DNA from: Phlebotomus papatasi
Lineage: Eukaryota > Arthropoda > Insecta > Diptera > Psychodidae
Assembly (NCBI RefSeq): GCF_024763615.1
Contig: NC_077224.1
Location: 65,482,712-65,546,711, forward strand
Reading direction: 5' to 3'
DNA: 64,000 bases
Below the pieces are notes generated by a model. The model was not told the DNA's origin. It searched no databases and saw nothing but the letters and a program-made list of their open reading frames with translations. Within the stretch, counting starts at the first letter, position 1. Each line of letters opens with the position of its first letter. A program made the position numbers and the translations under genes. Shown one piece after another: positions 21,612 through 33,600 of the stretch.

Positions 21612-24600
21612 TTACCACATGTGCGTCTCTCGGATCTCACTAATAATGTGATTTGCTCGTGTTAGAGCCTGAAAAAAAAAGAAAAAGGAATAAGTTCTTT
21701 CCAAGTTTCCCCTTTTTTCCTTTGGAAAGGAAGAAAAAAAATGTCTTTTCCTGTACCTTAAGCATATCAGCAGCTTCCCGACGACGTATAGCTATATGAT
21801 CTGACTCATTGAGCATCTCCTCGGCATTGTCAGACTTGTACAGGTGAGTTACCAGCTCGGACTGCAAGTTATCTTTGACGTAATTAACGAGGAAATGCAT
21901 CACTGCCTTTGGTACTGAGTCCTGAATTGATTTTCGCACAATGTAGAAGTAGGACTTAATTAAGCGTTCTGCAGATGAGAATTAAAGACAAAAAAGAGAT
22001 TGATGAGCTTTACTTGGGATTAAACTCTCCTAAATAAAATCCAATGGGTTCATCTACTAAAAATGCTGAAAATCTGGCCAGAAGAATTTCTTATACCAAA
22101 GTCAATAAAATATTTTTTTACAACTTTACCCATAATGCCTCAACAACATAATATAATTAAATATCTTTAAAGCAAAATTATTTAGAGTAAATTAAGCTAA
22201 TTCAAAACCTGCTCCAAATGGAAATTTTTCGCTACTCCAAATGGAAACGTCATTGTTTTCACGATAAATACAGTACTAAATTATTATATTTATATAATTT
22301 TCTAAATCACAGTTTCATTATTTAGTTAATTTTGCTCCAAATAAAGCGAAAATCCATTCATATTCACAAATTTTATTTTGTTAATTTCTCAGAAAAATTA
22401 AAAGTGTACCTTTTCATCATCGAATTTTTCATCGATCGACCATATTTTCCAATGAAAAACACAATGAGGTGACTGTTGTTTATTCGTTTTGTTTAACATG
22501 TATGTCATATTTCTGGCTAATTTTAGTTAAATTAACTCTTTCCGGACCGCAGCATATGCTGCAAGCCAATTTCACAATTTTTATTCAAAAATATCTATGC
22601 TCAGGAATTAATTGAGGTCCTACAAAAAATATCTTACATTAGGACATCCTTATAGTTTGTAATCATCTACAAGAATAGGATTTTTATCAGTTCTAAATAA
22701 TTAAAAAACATTGTTTTTCACAGAACATTCATATGCTGCTTTGGGTACGAGAGTCCCAAAAGAGACGAAAGAGTTAAGTTCTAATCTTTATTGTTAACGG
22801 TACGTGAAGTTTTCAAATGAAATAATTATCTATTTCGTGAACAAAAAGGGTTTTTCTGAAGTATCTGCAAATGCTTCAATAGGAAACCCCGGATATATCG
22901 CTCCTTGGAAATTACAAGGGGCCAACTCACTTTTTGGCGATTTTGAGTTTTTAATGCACTCAGACAGAGAATTTAATAAAATTTCAGATGATATAAGTCA
23001 ATAAATTTCGTTATTAGAAAAGTTTTCAAAATTTTACTCTTTATGATTGCTTGCGCGGTTTTGTTTGAAGTCAAGGGGTACAAAATAGATTTATCGTTCA
23101 AATTTTTGTGAAACAAGGGACTAACTCAAGCAAGTTGATCCCTTGTCATTCTAATTTCATGAAAATTTGCGCATCATTTAGAATGACAAAGAGCTAACTC
23201 ATAAAAAAACATATTTCGAAAGGTAAAAATATGTATGTTTCGATATGTATAATAATGCTCATACAAATAGAAAAAAAATAAATTGTTTTTATTAACATAC
23301 TTAATTGAGATAATTATTTATACAAAGTTGAATCTTTCATGCTGTCTCCTGAAAAATGGCTCAGATTGAGTTGGCCCTTTGTAATTTCCAAGGAGCGATA
23401 TGATTTTTTTGGAGAGATTTTCCTATTGTTTTAGATGGGAATGGAAAAAAGACCAGGAATAAGAACAAATCCTGCACTTAAAAGCAACTCAACAAGGTTT
23501 TGGAAGCCTTCTGTCGCGGTTTTACTTACACTCTTTGTCTCCAATTAGAAACTTTCCCTTGTCTCCATTTGGATTAATATGTTTCCAATAGAAGTATTTT
23601 ACACTCGCGTATTTTTCTTGTATTTAAGAAGTTTTCAAATTATATATAAAAATTTTTTTCACTAAATAGTAACATTCTAGAAGAGACAAGGAGCAAATTT
23701 ATGTAATACTCTTCAGAAAAAAATATAAACTTAATGTGTTGAATCTTCTGTCAAAATTAAAGCGTCTGGAAATGATTTTGAATTAGGACATTTACCCTAC
23801 GATAATAAAAAAATTCTAACAAAATGACAAAAAATTCTGGCCACATAAGGCAATTGGTTTCATTCTTTTATAGAACCTTTATAGCGAATAAATTAATTCG
23901 AAGAGACTTAGGTTATACACAACACGCTATTAACCCTCTTTATTAGATAAAAGCGTCTTAAGACTATCATCATAAAAATCATATTTACTATACGTTTACA
24001 ACATTTTTACCGTAAGTGAAGGTAACTGTCCCTTGTCTCGCTATTTTACTGCTCGAACTCAAAGAAAGAGCAGTTGTATAATCAGATTTTTTCAACTTGC
24101 GACACAACTAGAGGCCAAACGATAAGAGATATCAACTTCCGGTCTTCGACGACCCCTCCCCCCAAAAGTCAACATTATATAGGACAGTTTTTTTGTTTTT
24201 CCTTACCTTCCAAAACCATGTTATTCGGTTTTTTTTTCGAAAACGGCTCCTACGACTTTTTTTAAAATTTTCTAATATGTTTTAACCCTTTAACGACGAG
24301 ACAGTTTTCGCTGACCGAAAATTAGCAATAAACAAAACTTGTGAAGCGTTTTACATCTAAACTTCACAAAGCCAACAGAGTCTGATTTGGTGTATTCTTT
24401 GTCTCTATGAACGATAGGGACAAAAAAAGCTAAAAAATTTAAGCAATTTTTCTGACGATACCAACGACAGATAATTTTCACTTTAATGAAAAATACAATG
24501 TTTGAGTATTGTAGTTTCTTATTCCAAAACAGTTTTACTTAAAAAAAATTGGAAGTATAAAAAATAATTAAAATATATTTTCTATATGATGTAAGACTAA

Positions 24601-27600
24601 TCGGTTCCGCGGCTAAAGACCCTGCCGTTATTTTGAATTCCCAAAGACTGATTGGGTACGTAATGTGCCTTGTCCCTTAGGGTTAGCCCTCTGAGTGGGA
24701 GGTGAAGGGTGTGCATCTTTAAGAAAGCCTATTAGTGAACATGCCTTCCGATGAGCATAAGACTTTAGGCAGAGAGCCAATGTGCCTTCCGATGGTGCGC
24801 TCTCACAAACAGTCAGTCGATCCTGAGCTACGAGTTCATCAACACACCCTTAACAAGAGTAATCTTGTCGGGCCACCACCACCAGTTGTGCTTCTCTGCC
24901 CGCTTTCCAAGATCTCGGTTATTTTAATCTCACAATGAGAATTTAAAAATTCGTAATTTTTAAGCTTAAAAATTTACTATATAGCAAATAGCTGTAGACT
25001 TGTAAAAAATATCCTGGATTCCTTTAACCTTCTACTTTGCAATTACGTGAAAATAGGGTCATTTGCCTAAAGCGAGACAGTTTGGAAAGTTGGACAAAGC
25101 AGTGTGGAATGTGAGACACCTTCTTAAAAACTTGATAATAAGTCAATTAAATATTTCAATTTTCGATAAAAAGATTATTAAACCTAGTTTTATGATTGTT
25201 TTAGAAGTTAAAAATGCAATTGTTATAAAACAATCAAAGGGTGACTTGCAAGAAGAATTTAAAAAATGTATTGCATGCGTGATACTCATAACCTTGACAC
25301 GGTAGTTGTCATTTTCTCTGTTTCTTATGGAAGTTGCTAGGAAAATATCAAAGTGTTTTGTTTGATTTTTCGGCATAATTTGTGAAATATTATTAAGTCC
25401 GTAGTCAAAATCGAAGGCGTACATCCATTTAAAAGGTGAATAAAAAATATTCGTGAAATATTACATTTAAAAAGGAGAGAAAAGTGATTTAATTTCGTGT
25501 TGTTTTCAAAAGAAGTTTTATGAAATCTTGGACAAGTTGATTTTGTGAATGAATTTGGTGGTTTTGTGCAGTGAAATGATATTAATAAGAACGACAAAGA
25601 TCCTTAAGTATTCGGAGAAATAGTTGCAACAGAAGTTAGCAGCTGATAAGGAGAAAATCTCTTGGAAAAGGCTGCAAGGATTTCTAGATTCCGAAGGCCA
25701 CTTTTTCTGACAGAATGGATAGTAAATATCGCAAAAACTCCTGGAGAAAGACAAATAGGAGCCTCTATAGAACTCCCAAAGCAAGTGGAAAAGAACCTGG
25801 CCGGATGAGGTATCCAAATCTGCTAAAAAGTTGCATACGCTTTAACCCTTTAAGGACGAGAAGCTTTTCGCTGAGCAAAATTCAACTAAATCAAGTTTCC
25901 CTCGATATTTTAGCCTAAATAAGAGATTTATGTTTAAAAAGAAATTTTCCCATCCCTAGGAGTCTTGGAAAACTATGGGTCATATATGACCCAATCGTCC
26001 CTAATGGTAAAAAAGCACAAAATTTTTCCAGACGACTGGTTTACTCGTTTGCTCTGTTATTTTTAAAAGATAACTAACTTGAATATATTTGTAATAATAA
26101 AAAAAATTTCAGAGTACGAGTAAAAATTAAAACGATCAAAAATTAATTTTAAAAAAATCATTCAATTTTTAGTCTCAAAGAATCTTGAAGACTGGTACAC
26201 AAAAACAATAATTTTTATGAAAAAATGTATTATTTTTAATTTCATTTTTAATTTTTATGATATTTATCGAAACAAATTTCGGTAATACTGGTAATAAGGT
26301 AAAACAGAGATAAATGTCGAATGCCTCACAAATTACAATTGGTCTTATAATCCTTTTTTCTGATAGCATCATGTGCACCTAAGTTTTCTTCGAAACATTT
26401 TTGATGGTAATGAGTAGATGCAATGTTGCTTTTCTTAGATCTGGGAGTTCTTCCGGAGTTGATGCATTCTCGATGAAGACTTCAAAGTCCACTCCATCCA
26501 CGTCTTGTTCCAAAAATATATGTCGCTTTCGTTCAGGACAAGATTGTCGACATGATCGCTATCTTCCGGGCATAATATGTGGATGATTTCGGGTTCATTG
26601 ATCATGAAATTTTTTTCCATTTTTGAAGTCATGTACAAGAGTAAAAATATATGAATTTACAACATATACGCAGAAGTATCTCATAAATTATCAAAATATT
26701 ACCTTCTTCAGTCAGTATTTCACTGGGAAATCTCAGCTAATTGATATATCACACAATATTACACGAATAATTAACTATTTTGCGCACACATAAACAAAAA
26801 TATGAAACAGTCTAACCTCAAATCTTCGAAAATCCACTAGAGACAAATTCGGTGTTTTTTACCTTTAAGGACGATTGGGTCATATATGACCCATGAAAAT
26901 CATGAAGCGTTCTTGAAAATACCAATAAACTATAATTTTTACTTTGTTGAGAAATATTATGTATAGTTATCATAGTTTCTAGTCCCAAGAGGTTTTTGCT
27001 TAAAAAAAATTAGAAATATTAAAAATATTAAAATTCAAGCACCAATCTGAAAATTTGAAAATTCGTTATTAGCTCAAATATTTTTTATATAGCAAATAGC
27101 TGGAGATTTGCAAAAAATATTCTAAATTCTTACATCTTTCTACTTCGTGATTATGTACAAATATTAGGAAGAAATAACTTCAGGTAGTCAGGAAAAATAA
27201 TTTTCTTTATGGGTCACGGGTGACCCAATCGTCCTTAAAGGGTTAAAGCTATAACTGCTGGACAGCGCGAGGCGTCTGTGAAATTTACAAAACCTCTTTT
27301 TGGTTGTACGTCCAGGAAGTTTTTGGTAATTAGCGTTCCTCAACTATTACCGGGACATAAAGGAGGGCTTAGAATAACCATCAAATGTGCTAGTATACAG
27401 AGAAAACTCTCAATATTTGATTTTCTACATATTTTGTATGATATTTTGTCATTAATATTACTATGTCCAACTTTCCAAAATTTTTTGTCCAACTTTCCAA
27501 AATTTTGTCCATCTTTTCAAAATGTGTTACTTTTTAATTTTCGTGAATTTTCCGATTATTCGGTTGCAATATTTAATAACAACTGTTAAGATTCTGTTAA

Positions 27601-30600
27601 AATATTTGTCAAAGAATCCCATGATACAAAAAAAATGGTAAAAAATAATTATTTATTCAGTTTAAAAATGCATTTGAAATTGAATTTTTTCTTAAGTGTT
27701 TCGCTTTCCACCATTCACCCTAAATGAAGAACTATAAAGTTACTAAAAATCCATTCCCGGCAGAAATTCGGATAAAAATTACCCAGGAATAAATCATCTA
27801 AAATCATACAATTTGCGTATTATGTATAATACTATGGTAAGGAATGGGTTAAAAATACCACTTACCTATTATATCGCAATCCTTCTGTTCCTTGTCTGTC
27901 AGTTTGCGGGCTGCATGATTAATGGGGACATCCGGAAGGAGATTGACAGGTTTGAGGGGACTCATGACACTCGTATGAGTTGGAGTATTCCCACTGGATG
28001 CCATTGGGCTCTCCACCTTCTGGCCATCCTTCTGCGACAGAATATTTGCCAGCCAATTATTCTGTTGTGTCTCCCCAACATGATTCTGCTGAGCTGCCTC
28101 GTCATTCTCCACATGATTCTGCTGTTGAGCCTCCCTCATGGCATTCTTAGCCAAATCCCGACGATTTGTCACTTTCTGCGACGGAAAGAGTGGCTCGACA
28201 TTTTCACTCTTCATGAGACTGGGCACCAGAGCGGCTTCCTTGTGGAAATCCGGATGCTTTGTATTAATGTACGCCAACTCAATGGCCACGAGATTTTCCA
28301 CCATGCAATTTGTCGTGGGCAGACGTTGCCTCAGCAATTGTGTCACCACATCAATAATCTTCTCATGGAGTTTCGGAAAACGCAACATTTCCTGCTGCAC
28401 TTCCGTTCCACAATGCTGAATAATTCGCTGCATCTCCTCATGGATCAACTCAACACAGCGCAATGATGGTTCCTCCAGGCGCCTTATTTGCCTCTTCACG
28501 AGCAACTCAAATGACACTTCGGGCACAAAGAGAGCCGGTCGGGGACCCGTGGCATTCCGGATGGCCGTCAAAATGTCCATCTTTGTCAATCCCGTGAGTG
28601 GATGAATTGAATCCAGAGTCCGTCCAAAAGTTTCATGGAAAATATAACATATTCTTGCTCCTCCACAGAGTTCAGTTGTCTCAATATTTCTTGCTGTACC
28701 ATCAATTGTGGCACAGTATGCACTAGCAAACTTTGTTATGATCTGCAGGAGTGTCTGACTCTTGTCCTTAACATCATCCCCGTAGGATGACAGCAAGGAC
28801 TGAAATTGTGACATCATCACATTTACGCGAGTCTGCAAAAAAGCCATTACAAAATATAAACTCTCAGTATAAATTGGGCAGGAAGAATCCGTGCCAAGAA
28901 ATACTCCCAATCCAAACTAGAAAGCAGACAAACCCGGAAAAAAATACCTCGAGACACAAATTCTATTTCTGGAATGCAAAATTCAGCCTAATCATCGCCA
29001 TTCAAAATATAATACTCATTTCTCTCTTTTATCCACATTCCCCAAGTCACATTTTTATCATCGGAATAACTGACAAGATAGACAGAGATTTCGAAAGCAA
29101 TAAAAAAAACGAGATAATAATCTTAGAAATGACGCAAGGTATACCCAAAATTCTGAAACTCCCAAAAGATGAACAATTATTGTGAGTCATTAATCTTTTT
29201 GTTTCTTTTGCCTGGTTCATGCAGAAATATTGGTGGCTTTTATTGGTTAGTCAAAATGGTTAAAATAGTAAAGTAAATAGCATTGCGCTTGAAAAATATT
29301 CAGTGATTGTGATGAAAAAAAAAAATATACAGAACTTTCTAGTAAAGTAAATATTGAAAGACAGATGTTATCAGACAGACAAAAATTTATTGAGTTCAGG
29401 CCAAAGCCGCCTCCACAACTCATTTTTTTGCAAAGATTTTAAAGAGTTTCAAGCTTCCTACACACTGCAAGAAATTTATGTCAAATTAATATAATCAATA
29501 CTGTATTATTGACTAGAGAAATATATGTCCATATTAAAGCAAATTTCCTACGCTTGTTTAGGAAAACTCTTCAATATGGACATAAATTCCTCTAGGATGT
29601 AGAGGCTATTACACACTACAGAAATGCATGCCCGTATTTGACAGGTTTCCTTATGGCCTCTACACACTAGAGAAATTTATGTCCATATTGAAAAATTTTT
29701 CCTACACTAGCGTAGGGAATTTGCTTCAAAATGGACATGGATTTCTCTAGATCTAGAGCGTAGATATCAGAGCCTCTAAATATTGCTAGAAATTCTCTTC
29801 AAAACGGAGCATTTTGAAGAAAATCTAAATTTAAAAATATTCCATTTTGACGCAAATTGAAATTGAATTTTTTAATACCGACGTTTTTTAGTCGATTCCT
29901 ACTTCTCTTGGTGAGTTTGCTTCACTTTCCATGTTAAATGTTCTTAAATTTTCTTCAAATGCGTTTTTATTGGGAATAAATCGAAGGGTTTCTGCGTCGG
30001 AAAGCCAACAGTTTGCTTATTGAGCTACCAAACTAATATCCCTTGACTAAATATTACAAAAGGATTCAAATGAACATCAAGAAAGACTTTATGTATTTTA
30101 ATCAAGCTCATTAAATTTTGGTCATGGTACGAGAAATGTAACAAAATATTGAAATATTGCTTTTACACAATCGAAATTGTGAATTTTAAAAAAGGTTTTC
30201 ATTTCACTATGAGAAGGTATTGCCAATGTTTGGGATATCGAAAACTAAAACTGTTTGGGATATCGAAACTGTTCAACAACTGGCCTCTAGACATTAGAGA
30301 AATTTACGTCCACATTGCAGCAAATTTCCGACGTTTGTGTAAGAAAAAATCTTTAATATGAGCATACATTTCTCTAGTGTATAGAGGCCATTAGACAAAC
30401 ATGATTCAAATAGTATTCTTATTTAACCTGCATCCTTAATCAAACATACAAAAATTAGACTAATTTTTGTACAAATTAAGGGGTCCTGGTCAAAATCCCG
30501 AAAAGTAATATCTGGAAAACCATCATCATTGAATTTTAGACAGCGCTCAATGTCTGGAAAACCAATGTCCCAGAATAGATCAAAATCCCAGGCCAATATC

Positions 30601-33600
30601 CCGAAAAGTCCAAAATCCCGAAAAGGCCAATATCCCGAAAAGCCAAAAATACCTAAAAGGCTATAATCCCGAAAGGTTCAAAATCTCGAAAAGTCAAAAA
30701 AAAATCCAGAAAATGCAAATATCCCGAAAGTCAGAAATACCGAAAAGTCCAATATCCTGAAAGTGAAAAATCCCGCAAATTATAAAATTCCAAAGAGTCT
30801 AAAATACTGAATAGATCAAAATTTCGAAAAATTCAAAATCCCGAAAAGGACTAAATCACTAAAAGTTCAAAATCCGGAAAAGTCCAAGATCCCGAAGAGT
30901 CAAAAATCCCTAAAAGACCATAATCCCTAAAAGGCCATAATCCCAGAAAGTCCAAAATCTGGAAAAGACAAGATCCTGAAAGTCCAAAATCTCGACAGTT
31001 CAAAATCCCGAAAAGTCCAAAATCGCAAAAAGCAAAAATCCTGAAAAGTTCAAAATTCTGAAAAGTCCAAAATCACAAAAAGCCAAAATCCCGAAAGTCC
31101 GAAATCCCGAAAAACCAAAAATCCTTAAAAGGTCATAATCCCGAAAAGTCCGAAATCTCGAAAAGCCAAGATCTCGAAAGTCCAAAATCCCGATTAGTCA
31201 AAAATCCCGTAAAGTTCAAAATTCCGAAAAGTCCAAAATCACAAAAAGCCAAAATCCCGAAAGTCCGAAAATCCAAAAAGCCAAAAATCCTTAAAAGGCC
31301 ATAATCCCGAAAGATTCCGAAAGTCCAAAATCCTGAAAAGTCAAAAATCCCGAAAAGTTCAAAATCCTGAAAAGTCCAAAATCACAATAAGGCCAAACTC
31401 CTGAAAAATCAAAAATCTCTAAAAGGCCGTAATCCCGAAAAGTCCAAAATCTCCGCATAATTTTGTCCTTATCAGAATTTTAACCATTCAGAATTTGGCT
31501 TTCGATATTTGGGCTTTTTGGAATTTTGCGTTCCGGATTTTGACCCACTCGGGATTTTTTGGCTTTCGGAATTTCAATCCATTTGAGATTTTATCTAATT
31601 GGGTTCTGGTTTTTCAGGATTTAGATGTTCGGAATTTTAGTTTTCGGAATTTTGGCCGGTAGCCATATTTTGAAATACGTCTCAAAACACGACTTAGATA
31701 AAAATCCATAATTTTGTCCAAAATTTCTGACGATGTGTAGAAGTCTAGGTAATTTATAAATCAGTTCAAATTGCTTAAGAACTGATAAATATAAAAAAAA
31801 AATTATAAAATGAGAAAATTGCGAACTGCGATATTATGAACAAAATATTTAAACAACAAAATATTTATATTTCTGATGTTGAAGAAAATATTATTAAGAA
31901 ATATTGTAGAACTGCTTTTGATAGTTTTGGAAAATAATTTGCGAATAGACTCCTATAGAAAGCCATAAAGTTTAAAAAAAAATAGATACTTCATAATAAT
32001 CTTAAACAATTAAAAATTGAACAAATTTTTAAAAAATTATCACTAACATTTTAAAATTAAAATGAAAAAAGCAAAATTACACAATTAATAATTTTTAATA
32101 ACAAGAAAAATTGACTATTTTAAAGTAAAAAATAATAATTATAACCGGTAATTTGCTACTTCTTTCAGAAAATTAACTTTCAGAATTGCTAAAATGCAGT
32201 AAAGCGTGCGAATACAGTGCCCGCTTTGTAATCCGGATGATTGGGAGACAATATGACAGATGTCCGCTTCGTAATCCGGATGGATTTTTTGAATTTGTTC
32301 AACGTCTCGCAAATATAATACAAGTTTTTTTGTAAAAATAGAATAAAAGTTTTAAAAAAAGAATAAAAAGACGTAATTAGAGAATTCTATGCTATTATAC
32401 TTCGTTTATTAAACAAAAACATCACAGGATAATTCATTTTCATTGCTGAACACACATGCATACATGACCTCAAAATTATTTTAAATGTAACCGTCGATAA
32501 CTCATCCGGATTACGGCGATCCGGATTAGAGAGCGGGTACTGTATTTGAATTTCTCAAAACCCTCAAAACACGATACCTTGATAATGCTAAGAATTTTTG
32601 AGTAATAAAAAAATTACGAAATTTCTCAAATGCTAAAGCGAAATAAACTATTCTATTCATATAAAAAATATATTCTTGATTTAAATATAAAAGAAAATAA
32701 TTAATTTTGAAGAGTTTTTTTTAGGTTTCTAAAAGAAATAAAATTTGTTTTTTAATTGATTTTTTTAATAAGTAAAAATCATTTTAAAATTCGTTAATAT
32801 TCCTATTACACAGTAGACTCTCTGTCAATTGGGCATTTGGGGCAAAATGTCATCCGGTTTATCGATAGATTTGGGCGTCAAAGCCTTTGTAAATTCCACT
32901 AAAAGCGTTCAATTATAAAGAATCACGATAAAATAGGAAGAACTACGGTGAATTTGAGCAAATTAGCTTCATGGTTTACTCACTAGTAGAATTTTTTTTT
33001 TTTTTAAAATGCCTTTTTTAAAAAATTCTGACGTTTCGGCCTACAAGGATAGGGGAAATTTTCTTTAAAAAGACATTTTTTTAAAAAATTTCTACTAATG
33101 TGTAGACGCCATTATTCGTGAAAATTGTCAACATAATTTTTCGCCCGATTGAAAAAGAACCGATTAAGCGAGAGTCTACTGTATTTTTTACTGTATAAAT
33201 TCACGCAATAAAAAATGAGAACATTGAAATTTTCTCTTCAATATTCCCATCAATATTTCTCTGTCTTGTGGAGGAAGCTTTAATGCCCGTAACCATAATT
33301 ATTTTTAATTCGAAAGATAAGCCAACTTTCACCGCTTTATTCTCAATATTCTTCACCGTTCCAGAAATTGAGGTTTTTGGTCTGGAAGTTCACTCACTTC
33401 AACGGGCTATTAATTTCTTTGTTCTCACCTCGCCGTGCATTCTTGGTAAAAAATAATAATCCGGAGTTATAGAAATCGTGGCTTACCTTGAGATCGGGCA
33501 GACAGTCGCGAATATGATGCATGAGTAGCCTGTTGAGGGTCTTGGCCAGATACGGTGTTCCATTGCGTGTGGCCAGTGTGGGATATTTCCGCTGCAGGAA

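Noticed and set aside
24735..24938. 67-codon frame in the less AT-rich block
   Set aside because: Explained by lower stop density in the inserted block. The translation has no recognisable domain.
27813..28466. 217-codon plus-strand frame
   Set aside because: It is a shadow on the opposite strand of Drp1 exon 3, which matches the family throughout.
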